A DNA stretch of 14,598 nucleotides. Origin: RGIG1668 sp045124495 (GTDB lineage: Bacteria; Bacillota; Clostridia; Lachnospirales; Lachnospiraceae). The stretch is from positions 1 through 14,598 of the forward strand of contig JBGVLX010000042.1 in NCBI GenBank assembly GCA_045124495.1, written 5' to 3'. A program made the position numbers and the translations under genes. The notes beneath the pieces are model-generated. The model was not told where the DNA came from, searched no databases, and was given only the letters and a program-made list of their open reading frames with translations. Below, in pieces: positions 5,581 to 13,081 of the stretch (its first letter is position 1; each line of letters starts with the position of its first letter).

Positions 5581-6555
5581 GTGAAAAAAGGAAAAGCACC
5601 GGAAAATGTTTTGGACAGGGCTGTTTTTAAACAGATTAAGCTGAATAAAGAAGAAGCTGTTACAAAGCCGCGAATTGGCGGGGATTATCAGGAACTGGAT
5701 TTTAAAGAGTATCATACCGTGACATCCAATGCGTTTCTTCCCTATCTTCATTCAGGAGATGGAATCGTGGTGTTAAAAAAGGCACTAAATAATTTTATGG
5801 TAAGTCGTGGGATTCCGGTGGCTCTTGAAATTATAATATTAATGCCGGTTAAAACGGAAGAATCGCTGCTTCGAACTATTATGAAGGAAATCAGTGATGA
5901 ATCCAAACGTGAGGACATTAAAGTAATGGGCGGTCATACGGAATGGGTGGAAGGAATCAGTACCCCTATGATGACACTTCATATAATAGGAAAAAAGGAA
6001 CCGGATGTAAAAGTAATTAAGCCGGAAGCAGAAGATGAGATTATTCTTACAAAGGCGGCAGGAATTCTGGGAACTTATCAGATTCTTCAGGAAAAGAAGC
6101 AGGAGTTAAAAGAGAGATTTTCCGGAAATTTTCTTGATAAGGAAGAAATTCTTTTAGATAAATTATCCATACGTAAAGAGGCAGAAGTGTTACGTGAGCT
6201 GGAAGTTGGCGCTATACATGATGTTTCAAAAGGAGGAATTTTTGCCGGACTTTGGGAACTGGCCAAGCTTACCCAAAAGGGAATAGAGGTAGATCTTACC
6301 AAAATTCCTCTAGAACAGATTACGGTTGAGGTTTGTGAACAGTATGATTTGAACCCGTATCAGTTAGATGGCAGTGGAACACTACTTTTTGTGACGAAAA
6401 AAGGAGCGAAAGCCATCTTGGAATTGGAAAAAGCAGGGATAGCAGCTAAATCCATCGGTTATTTGACGGACACGAAGGACAGGGTGGTATATAACGAGGA
6501 AGAACGGCGTTTTTTAGAACCCTTCCGGAAAGAAGAAAGTCATAAAATCATTTGA
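5581..6555 (+). CDS. Divergent AIR-synthase/HypE-like protein
   Basis: A 324-aa protein. I chose GTG 5581 because AGGTGG (5567-5572) lies 8 nt before it and the resulting VKKGKAPENVLDRAVFKQI resembles the usual start of clostridial AIR-synthase-related proteins; an in-frame GTG at 5569 is the alternative. The two-domain PurM/HypE fold is recognisable. In the N-terminal half, the Asp-rich ATP/metal-binding motifs are eroded: IGGDYQELDF stands where GxGEDxA would be, and YHTVTSNAF where a D-x-STD strand would be. GGHTEW (from about residue 118) is retained. The C-terminal AIRS_C domain (about 145-310) contains GAIHDVSKGGIFAGLWELA and ends ILELEKAGIAAKSIGYL. There is no HypE C-terminal cysteine motif and no hydrogenase genes nearby. 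The substrate is unknown, and the lost motifs cast doubt on kinase-like activity. Confidence 0.8.
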   Translation: MKKGKAPENVLDRAVFKQIKLNKEEAVTKPRIGGDYQELDFKEYHTVTSNAFLPYLHSGDGIVVLKKALNNFMVSRGIPVALEIIILMPVKTEESLLRTIMKEISDESKREDIKVMGGHTEWVEGISTPMMTLHIIGKKEPDVKVIKPEAEDEIILTKAAGILGTYQILQEKKQELKERFSGNFLDKEEILLDKLSIRKEAEVLRELEVGAIHDVSKGGIFAGLWELAKLTQKGIEVDLTKIPLEQITVEVCEQYDLNPYQLDGSGTLLFVTKKGAKAILELEKAGIAAKSIGYLTDTKDRVVYNEEERRFLEPFRKEESHKII

Positions 6556-6580
6556 CAAGGCATGTAACCGTTGATATACT
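6552..6580 (+). promoter_or_regulatory. Consensus sigma-A promoter for the cheX-to-hybrid-kinase unit
   Basis: The -35 TTGACA (6552-6557), a 17-bp spacer and the -10 TATACT (6575-6580) form a near-perfect housekeeping promoter. The -35 overlaps the TGA stop (6553-6555) of the AIR-synthase-like gene. The -10 is inside a palindrome, ATATAC-TTGA-GTATAT (6574-6589), a possible operator. The predicted start of transcription is near 6587. Confidence 0.8.
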
Positions 6581-6586
6581 TGAGTA

Positions 6587-6834
6587 TATAAGATTTTGAA
6601 ATTAAATATTTTTTGATTTCATGATACCTTGGGATTGTTTGGCACTTTATGCCTTTGCAATTCCAAAACATAAGTAATCATTATTGGAACTTATTCTAAT
6701 AATGATTATTTCGTATATCGGGAAATTCTTTGTATTTTCTGAAAAATAAAATGGGGACAGGCATTGAAGCAGGCAAAAGAATGGTTCTTGTTCCTATTTC
6801 TGCGCGTATAAAAAAGATTGAGGAGGATTACCTA
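6587..6834 (+). promoter_or_regulatory. Long structured 5' leader of cheX
   Basis: About 248 nt lie between the predicted transcription start and cheX, with no supported gene. A hairpin spans 6629-6666: TTGGGATTG with CAATTCCAA, and an inner GGCA/TGCC. A perfect 11-bp inverted repeat follows, TAATCATTATT (6675-6685) with AATAATGATTA (6698-6708). The window 6697-6711 (TAATAATGATTATTT) matches 12 of 14 defined positions of a Fur-type 7-1-7 box, which may be chance in AT-rich DNA. I find no recognisable riboswitch. AGGAGG (6821-6826) precedes cheX. Confidence 0.5.
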
Positions 6835-7305
6835 ATGGCAGGGATTAACGCAGAACATATTAATGTATTTTTAATGGCATCAACCAAAATTTTATCGGAG
6901 ATGTGTGGCCTTCAGCCTAAGGTTGGAAAGCCATATGTAAGAAAGAACGAGTTTGCAAAGGATACACTTGTAATTATGATAGGTGTCACAGGGGAAATGA
7001 AAGGACAGGTTATGCTTTCACTACCGGCTGATTCAGCGAAAGATATTGCTTCTAAGATGATGATGGGAATGCCGGTAAATGAATTAGATGATATGGCAAA
7101 GAGTGCGATTTGTGAATTGGGAAATATGGTTATGGGAAATGCCTCTACCGTATTTTCTGTAAAGGGAATTGGAATTGATATTACACCGCCTACCATGTTT
7201 CAGGGAGATTTTTCTATGAATGCAGCAAGTCCGAATATGTGCATTCCAATTGTGTATGAGGAGAACAAATCCATTGAATTAAATCTTGCATTAAAGCAGG
7301 ATTAA
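6835..7305 (+). CDS. cheX: CheX-type CheY-phosphate phosphatase
   Basis: A 156-aa protein. I start at ATG 6835, which has AGGAGG 8 nt upstream and gives the usual CheX length; the frame is open further upstream but without a credible start. The CheC/CheX phosphatase signature is present as S-A-I-C-E94-L-G-N97, with prolines about 24 residues later (ITPPTMF). In the family, the Glu and Asn enter the receiver active site and promote hydrolysis of the aspartyl phosphate. CheX usually works as a cytoplasmic dimer. No flagellar or chemotaxis genes are in the window. The response regulator and hybrid kinase encoded downstream in the same direction supply receiver domains that are plausible substrates. 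It is first after a strong promoter and long leader. Confidence 0.88.
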   Translation: MAGINAEHINVFLMASTKILSEMCGLQPKVGKPYVRKNEFAKDTLVIMIGVTGEMKGQVMLSLPADSAKDIASKMMMGMPVNELDDMAKSAICELGNMVMGNASTVFSVKGIGIDITPPTMFQGDFSMNAASPNMCIPIVYEENKSIELNLALKQD

Positions 7306-7422
7306 ATCAGAGGGAAAGTCGGTGTTTCTGATGAATGAAACAGAACGGTAATATTTGTACTATTTCGGAAGAAATCCGGCTTTATCAGGAATGTTTATTG
7401 TATGAACCAGGTGGAAATGAGT

Positions 7423-7914
7423 ATGATTAATATAGTTTTACACGAGCCGGAGATGCCGGCGAATACGGGAAATATTGGGCGTACCTGTGTAGCACTGGGT
7501 GCGCGGCTTCATCTGATTGAGCCTTTAGGATTCCGGTTGGATGAGAAATCCTTAAAGAGAGCGGGACTTGATTATTGGGAAAAATTAGATGTAACTACGT
7601 ATATTAATTTTGAGGATTTTCTTGAGAAGAACCCGGGAGCAAAGATATATATGGCTACCACGAAATCCAAACAGACGTATGTAGATGTTACATATGAAAA
7701 GGACTGTTACATTATGTTTGGAAAGGAAAGTGCAGGGATTCCGGAAGAAATTTTACTGGATTATAAAGAAACTGCAATAAGAATCCCGATGTATCCGGAA
7801 ATCCGTTCTTTGAATTTATCGAATTCGGTGGCCATTGTAGCCTATGAGGCCATGCGACAGAACGGATTTTTTCAGTTGGAAAAGCAGGGACAATTACATC
7901 AGTATTTATGGTAA
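7423..7914 (+). CDS. trmL: tRNA (cytidine/uridine(34)-2'-O)-methyltransferase, SPOUT family
   Basis: A 163-aa protein if started at ATG 7423, which has AGGTGGA (7409-7415) 7 nt upstream and gives the family-typical MINIVLHEPEMPANTGNIGR start. ATGs at 7402 and 7417 are alternatives. It 2'-O-methylates the wobble nucleotide 34 of leucine tRNAs using S-adenosylmethionine. The three SPOUT knot motifs are visible: NTGNIGRTC (14-22), FGKESAGIP (99-107) and the IPM...RSLNLSNSVAIVAYE block (about 121-142). The length is standard for a minimal dimeric TrmL/YibK enzyme. It lies between cheX and the ClpX-type gene in the same direction, with no promoter I can support in the 117-nt gap before it. Confidence 0.92.
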   Translation: MINIVLHEPEMPANTGNIGRTCVALGARLHLIEPLGFRLDEKSLKRAGLDYWEKLDVTTYINFEDFLEKNPGAKIYMATTKSKQTYVDVTYEKDCYIMFGKESAGIPEEILLDYKETAIRIPMYPEIRSLNLSNSVAIVAYEAMRQNGFFQLEKQGQLHQYLW

Positions 7915-7950
7915 TGCAGTTTGAAAAGATATGATGGGAGAAATAAAGAA

Positions 7951-9297
7951 ATGGAAGATAATAGGGATAAGGATGATTTGGAGAAATACTGTTATTTGTG
8001 TAGAAGACCGGAAAGTATGGTGGGAAAATTAATTCAATTACCACAACAGATTTATGTCTGTCCGGATTGTATGCAAAAAACTTTTGATACATTCCAGAAT
8101 GGGGGTATGGCAGGTTTTAATCTGGATCATTTTGATATGGAACAGATGACGAATTTTGCTAAGAAAAGGGATATTCCTGAGACGCAGAAAGTAAAAAAGA
8201 AAAAAGAAAAGAAGGAAGAAGAACCTTTTGATATTAAGAAAATACCGGCACCACATAAATTAAAAGAAATGTTAGATCAGTATGTGATTGGTCAGGATTA
8301 TGCGAAAAAAGTGATTTCTGTTGCTGTTTATAATCATTATAAACGTGTAGCCACTAATACTATGGATGAAATTGAAATTGATAAGTCTAACATGCTGATG
8401 ATTGGTCCTACCGGAAGTGGTAAGACATATCTTGTTAAGACATTGGCTAAATTATTGGATTTACCACTTGCCATTGCGGATGCCACTTCTTTGACAGAAG
8501 CAGGATACATTGGTGATGATGTGGAAAGTGTACTTTCCAAGTTACTGGCAGCTGCAGGGAATGATGTGGAAAAAGCGGAACGTGGAATCGTGTTTATTGA
8601 TGAAATTGATAAAATTTCAAAGAAAAAGGAAACCCATTCCAGAGATGTATCCGGAGAATCGGTACAACAGGGATTATTAAAATTATTAGAAGGTGCAAAT
8701 GTGGAAGTACCGGTGGGAGCTTCCAGTAAGAATGCTATGGTTCCACTTACTACCATTAACACCAGAAATATTTTGTTTATCTGTGGCGGTGCGTTTCCGG
8801 ATTTGGAAGACATTATCAAGCAGCGTCTGAATAAAAAGTCCTCTATGGGATTCCAGGCGGACTTAAAGGATAAATATGACAAAGAAGAAAATCTGATTGC
8901 CAAGGTTACCTTGGAAGATTTGAGGGAATTTGGTATGATACCAGAGTTTATTGGTAGATTACCGGTGATTTTTACTTTAGAAAAACTATCTCAGGACATG
9001 CTGGTAAAAATCTTAAAAGAGCCTAAGAATGCGATTTTAAAGCAGTATCAGAAATTACTGGAACTAGATGAAGTGCAGTTGGTGTTTGATGATTCTGCTT
9101 TAGAGGCGATTGCAAAAAAAGCAGTGGAGAAGAAGACAGGAGCCAGAGCACTTAGGGCTATTATTGAGGAATTTATGCTGGATATTATGTACCAGATTCC
9201 AAAGGATGATAATATTGGAAGGGTAACGATTACAGGAGATTATATTAATAATAATAAAGCTCCGATTATTGAATTGCGAGGTCAGTTGCCCCTTTAA
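7951..9297 (+). CDS. clpX: ClpX-type AAA+ unfoldase (possible paralogue, no adjacent clpP)
   Basis: A 448-aa protein from ATG 7951 (GGGAG 10 nt upstream); a TTG at 7921 is less likely. An N-terminal zinc-binding domain has C14-x2-C17 and C37-x2-C40. A Lys/Glu-rich linker follows (about 75-90). The AAA+ module has Walker A GPTGSGKT (152-159), pore loop GYIG (185-188), Walker B FIDEID (215-220) and sensor 2 GARALR (397-402). Family role: a hexameric ATPase that unfolds proteins and feeds ClpP. Two features differ from textbook ClpX. The pore loop is GYIG instead of GYVG, and the ClpP-docking loop (normally IGF or LGF) reads SMGFQ (MGF at 299-301). It is not in the usual clpP-clpX arrangement but follows trmL in a signalling cluster. 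It may be the only ClpX of the genome or a specialised second copy. Confidence 0.93.
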   Translation: MEDNRDKDDLEKYCYLCRRPESMVGKLIQLPQQIYVCPDCMQKTFDTFQNGGMAGFNLDHFDMEQMTNFAKKRDIPETQKVKKKKEKKEEEPFDIKKIPAPHKLKEMLDQYVIGQDYAKKVISVAVYNHYKRVATNTMDEIEIDKSNMLMIGPTGSGKTYLVKTLAKLLDLPLAIADATSLTEAGYIGDDVESVLSKLLAAAGNDVEKAERGIVFIDEIDKISKKKETHSRDVSGESVQQGLLKLLEGANVEVPVGASSKNAMVPLTTINTRNILFICGGAFPDLEDIIKQRLNKKSSMGFQADLKDKYDKEENLIAKVTLEDLREFGMIPEFIGRLPVIFTLEKLSQDMLVKILKEPKNAILKQYQKLLELDEVQLVFDDSALEAIAKKAVEKKTGARALRAIIEEFMLDIMYQIPKDDNIGRVTITGDYINNNKAPIIELRGQLPL

Positions 9298-9331
9298 ATC
9301 CGATAACAACGAATTGTTGCGTATTTGGATT
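9297..9331 (+). other. Imperfect hairpin after clpX
   Basis: AATCC (9297-9301) pairs with GGATT (9327-9331), and CAAC with GTTG inside. It begins at the clpX stop codon and has no T-tract. It could be a weak terminator, an RNA-processing site or nothing. Confidence 0.25.
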
Positions 9332-9379
9332 ATGCAGGGATCTGAACAATTCTGAACGAGAGAGGAAGGCGATTTGGAT

Positions 9380-10144
9380 ATGGCATTTCGTGCGAAACCA
9401 CGAGTTTTAATCATAGATGATGATGCAGAATATTTGGAAGTAGTGAAAAGATATCTGGTGGAAGATTTTATTGTATATACTGCACAGGGTGGAAGAGCCG
9501 CATTAGACCTTTTAATGCAGCAGAAAGTGGATTTGATTTTGCTGGATGTGGAAATGCCGGTTTTGGATGGCTTTCACACTTTGGAGTCCATCCGGAAAAT
9601 GGAAACAGCCATAGATGTTCCAGTAATTTTTGTAACAGGAAGACATGACCGTTTTACTGTATTTCATTCTGTCCAGCTTGGAGTAGATGGTTATATCGTA
9701 AAACCTTTCGAAAAAAATGCTTTGTTAAAAAAGATAGATGAAGTTATGAATGGCAATGAGGGTGAAGCTAGTAAAGAAACGATTCTGGCAGTGGATGATG
9801 ATATGGCTTTTCTCAAGGCACTTAAACTAAAATTACAAAAATACTATAATGTAGTAGTTATTAATTCGCCAAAACTGGCGTTGGAGTATTTGAATAAGCA
9901 TAAGCCTTCCTTGATTCTTTTGGATTATCAGATGCCGATGTATAGCGGTGCTTCGTTACTTGGAATGATACGGAAGAACCATACTACGAAGGACATACCG
10001 GTGATTATGCTAAGTGGGGCTCTAGATAAAGAAGCCTTGATGGAGTGCATGGAGTTTAGACCACAGAAAATTCTGGATAAGACCGTTGAGCAGGAAGAAT
10101 TGCTTGAAGTCATAAAAAAGGTATTAGAGACACCAATAGGATAA
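9380..10144 (+). CDS. Response regulator with two receiver domains and no output domain
   Basis: A 254-aa protein from ATG 9380 (AGGAAGG 10 nt upstream; TTG 9374 is possible). Receiver 1 (about 8-124) has acidic D13/D14, phosphoacceptor D56 in LLDVEMP, T86 and K108 in VKPF. Receiver 2 (about 134-250) has D139-D141, phosphoacceptor D182 in LLDYQMP and S212. Its last motif is LDKT, with K234, instead of the usual KP. Both aspartates are intact, so both domains should accept phosphate. There is no DNA-binding, GGDEF or other effector domain; it should act by protein contact or as a phosphate relay or sink. It ends 25 nt before the hybrid kinase start, so the two probably work together. CheX, encoded in the same run of genes, is a candidate phosphatase. 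Confidence 0.92.
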   Translation: MAFRAKPRVLIIDDDAEYLEVVKRYLVEDFIVYTAQGGRAALDLLMQQKVDLILLDVEMPVLDGFHTLESIRKMETAIDVPVIFVTGRHDRFTVFHSVQLGVDGYIVKPFEKNALLKKIDEVMNGNEGEASKETILAVDDDMAFLKALKLKLQKYYNVVVINSPKLALEYLNKHKPSLILLDYQMPMYSGASLLGMIRKNHTTKDIPVIMLSGALDKEALMECMEFRPQKILDKTVEQEELLEVIKKVLETPIG

Positions 10145-10169
10145 AAATAATAGAGGCGGGGTGGGACTT

Positions 10170-13001
10170 ATGTATCAAATGTTTACGGAAACATTACTGC
10201 TATGTCTGTTTTTATGTTTTGTATGTATTTCTATTATGGCCATGCAAAAGCCTTCTAACAATCAAAAGATATTGTTGGTTGCTTCTGTATGCGCATTCAT
10301 ATCCTGCTTTGGGTATTATTATGAGCTTAAGAGCACCAGTATGGATGCGGTGATGGTGAATATTAAGATAGGGTATCTAGGAAAGGTATTTGCTATTTTT
10401 CTATTTACCACCTTTGTAAAAAATTATGCAAACATTCATATGCCGCGATGGATTACAATGTGTTTGTATTTTTTTTATGTAGGAATTTTGTATTCCATAT
10501 TAACTTGCGAACTGCACCATTTATATTATTCCAGTATTGAACTGGTGGAGCGGGACGGACATGTGGTTGTGGATTTAGGAAAAGGTCCATTGTACTATGT
10601 ATATACCGTTTCTTTAGTTATGGTTATGGTGTTTTTGCTGGTTGTTTCCATTAAGAAAATATTGACACAAACAGGTGATTTAAAGCGGATTTATATTTTT
10701 ATTTCTTTTACCGGTATATTACCGATGCTGGGATTTTTAGGTTGTCTTAGTGGGTTGTTTGATGGTTATGACCCTACTCCCATATCACTTGCCTTTGCCA
10801 ACGTACTGTTGACCTTTGCAGTAGTAAAATATGGTCTGATTGACACGGTATTAATGGCGAAAGAGTTGATTGTAGAAGGTACCACAGAGGCGGTAATTAT
10901 TTATAATTTGAACAAAGAGATTCTTTATATGAATTGTGTAGCAGAGAGCTTGCTAAATGAGAATTTTCGCGGAATTGATATCTTCGATGAAAAGAATCAT
11001 ACTTTAGAAGTTTGTGATAAGAGTTATGAAATTCGTATTTCTGAAGTACAGGACGCCGGGAAAGTCCGGGGATATATAGCATGGTTGTTTGATGTTACGG
11101 AGATAACCAGAAAAAATAAAGAACTGGTGTTGTTGACGGAACAGGCAGAACGTGCAAATCAGGCGAAATCCACATTTTTATCTAATATGTCCCATGAAAT
11201 CAGAACTCCTATGAATGCTATTTTAGGTTTTTCCCAATTGATTTTAAATTGTGATATTGAGCCTAAAGTCAAGGGGTATATGGATGATATTGTTTCTGCC
11301 TCTCATAGTCTTTTGGCGGTAATTAATGATATTTTAGATATTTCAAGAATCGAAAACGGAAAAATGGAGATTGTGCTTACGAACTATTATAGTTCCTCCA
11401 TTATCAAAGACATTAATATTTTATTTTCCCATCAGGCGAAACAAAAGGGAATTGGATTTTTGATGGATATTGATGAGAAACTGCCATGCCAGATGTGTGG
11501 GGATAAAATACGGATTCGGGCCATTTTAATAAATTTGATTAATAATGCCATTAAATATACCCAAAGTGGAGAAGTTCAGGTTTGTATCAAGGTTCTGGAA
11601 AGATTTGAAGATAAAGTCCGGATTCAATGTAGCATCAAGGATACAGGAATTGGAATTCGTAAGGAGGATCAAAAGAGACTATTTGATGCATTTTCCCAGT
11701 TTGACAGGGAGGTAAATTATGGAATCGAAGGTTCAGGGCTTGGACTTTCCATTGCCTCCGGGCTGGTAAAACTCATGGGTGGAACCATAAGGGTAGAAAG
11801 CGAGTATGGTGTTGGTTCTAATTTTATCTTTGAAATTGAGCAGGAAGTCGTAGATGATACTCCGTTGGATATGTCTTATACAGAGGTTACGGAAGAAAAT
11901 AAGGGACTAAAACCTGTTTTTCCAGGAATGAAAGTATTAGCGGTGGATGATAATGAGATTAATCTAAAGGTGGTAAGTAAGATTTTACAATCTTATGAAA
12001 TAGAGGTGGATGCAGTATCTGCTGGAAGGGATGCCATTGAAGCCTGTAAAAAGCTCAAGTATGATTTGATTTTGATGGATCAGATGATGCCGGAGTTAAA
12101 TGGAACCCAGACGATGAAAATGCTACGGGAAAACGAAGAATATAAGTCTTGTCCGATGATTGCCCTTACCGCTGATGCCATGAGTGGAGTAAGGGAAAGG
12201 CTGATGGAAGAAGGATTTGATGAATATTTGTGCAAACCTTTGTCTACAAAGAGTCTCGAAAGAGTTTTATCAGAGCAATTTCCGGATAAAATGGTAATAA
12301 AGCAAACCGAGGAACCGAAAGAAGAGAAACAGAAAAAAGAAGAAAAACAGGAAAAAGAAGAAATAGAAAACGTTTTTGGAGAGGATTTTTGCAAGTTAGT
12401 TCAGGTTGAAAAAGGAATTGCCAATTGTGGACAGAAATTGTCAGAATATTTTGAAATTCTTAAGATTACCTTAGAATATGGTGACTCCAGAATCAAAGAA
12501 CTTATTTCACTGAAAGAGCAAAAGGATTATGAAAACTATACTATTAAGGTACATTCTTTGAAAAGTACTGCGGCAAATATCGGTGCCATGGAGGTTTCTG
12601 CTATGGCGTTGGAGCAGGAAATGGCGGGAAAAGAAGGAAGATATGAAGTCATTGATGAAAAAATGGAACCATTGATTCAAAGGTACCAGGAAGTATTGGA
12701 CCTCATTCAAAATGTGCTAAAGCAGCAGGGACTGGTAAATTCAAAGGAGGTACCAGAAAAGAATGAGATGGATTATGAGATATCTGAGGACGATTTTAAA
12801 GAGATATTAGATGAGGTGCTTGGATTGGTGGATGAGTTTGAATTTGACCCGGTGGAATCCTTGCTTGATTCCTTAAAAACTTATCGTATGCGAAAAGAGC
12901 ATATGGAAATCATAGAAAAATTAAGTGAATATATGCAGGAACTGCAGGTGGATGAAATCAAAGATTTGATTCAGAAGTGGAAAGATAAGGAAAATGAATA
13001 A
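10170..13001 (+). CDS. Hybrid sensor histidine kinase (7TM, PAS-like, HisKA, HATPase, REC, Hpt)
   Basis: A 943-aa membrane kinase from ATG 10170 (GTG 10161 is an alternative). Residues 1-225 hold about seven hydrophobic segments typical of HisKA_7TM sensors. A PAS-like region covers about 230-310, then HisKA with phospho-His H342 in SHEIRTPMN. The ATPase domain has an N-box with N458/N459, G1 DTGIGI from D491 and G2 GSGLGLS from G521. The receiver (about 588-705) has D593/D594, phosphoacceptor D637 in LMDQMMP and K689. A Lys/Glu-rich linker (about 708-732) leads to an Hpt domain with H795 in VHSLKSTAANIGA. The last 75 residues are an extra acidic helical region (DEFEFDPVESLLDSLKTYRM). All sites of an H-D-H relay are intact. 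The double-receiver regulator encoded just upstream is the likely D acceptor. The signal is unknown. Confidence 0.94.
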   Translation: MYQMFTETLLLCLFLCFVCISIMAMQKPSNNQKILLVASVCAFISCFGYYYELKSTSMDAVMVNIKIGYLGKVFAIFLFTTFVKNYANIHMPRWITMCLYFFYVGILYSILTCELHHLYYSSIELVERDGHVVVDLGKGPLYYVYTVSLVMVMVFLLVVSIKKILTQTGDLKRIYIFISFTGILPMLGFLGCLSGLFDGYDPTPISLAFANVLLTFAVVKYGLIDTVLMAKELIVEGTTEAVIIYNLNKEILYMNCVAESLLNENFRGIDIFDEKNHTLEVCDKSYEIRISEVQDAGKVRGYIAWLFDVTEITRKNKELVLLTEQAERANQAKSTFLSNMSHEIRTPMNAILGFSQLILNCDIEPKVKGYMDDIVSASHSLLAVINDILDISRIENGKMEIVLTNYYSSSIIKDINILFSHQAKQKGIGFLMDIDEKLPCQMCGDKIRIRAILINLINNAIKYTQSGEVQVCIKVLERFEDKVRIQCSIKDTGIGIRKEDQKRLFDAFSQFDREVNYGIEGSGLGLSIASGLVKLMGGTIRVESEYGVGSNFIFEIEQEVVDDTPLDMSYTEVTEENKGLKPVFPGMKVLAVDDNEINLKVVSKILQSYEIEVDAVSAGRDAIEACKKLKYDLILMDQMMPELNGTQTMKMLRENEEYKSCPMIALTADAMSGVRERLMEEGFDEYLCKPLSTKSLERVLSEQFPDKMVIKQTEEPKEEKQKKEEKQEKEEIENVFGEDFCKLVQVEKGIANCGQKLSEYFEILKITLEYGDSRIKELISLKEQKDYENYTIKVHSLKSTAANIGAMEVSAMALEQEMAGKEGRYEVIDEKMEPLIQRYQEVLDLIQNVLKQQGLVNSKEVPEKNEMDYEISEDDFKEILDEVLGLVDEFEFDPVESLLDSLKTYRMRKEHMEIIEKLSEYMQELQVDEIKDLIQKWKDKENE

Positions 13002-13006
13002 GGCAC

Positions 13007-13051
13007 AAAAAGGCCCCGATGGAGTGGATATTAGCTCTATCGGGGCTTTTT
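13007..13051. terminator. Strong bidirectional rho-independent terminator
   Basis: GCCCCGAT (13013-13020) pairs with ATCGGGGC (13039-13046), extended inward by GGAG/CTCT-type pairs. It is flanked by a run of A on the left and TTTTT on the right. It ends the hybrid-kinase transcript and, read on the other strand, can also serve the convergent sensor kinase gene. Confidence 0.93.
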
Positions 13052-13081
13052 GCAAGCTTAATGTATCAGAAAGCATAGTGT

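Noticed and set aside
6730..6834. N-terminal extension of CheX or a leader peptide
   Set aside because: The upstream open frame has no credible start or ribosome binding site, while ATG 6835 has AGGAGG and gives the family length.
6587..6834. c-di-GMP or other known riboswitch in the cheX leader
   Set aside because: I looked for GEMM-type conserved blocks and did not find a convincing match; only generic hairpins are visible.
8337..8903. 188-aa minus-strand open frame
   Set aside because: Lies wholly inside the ClpX AAA+ coding region and has no domain; an antisense shadow.
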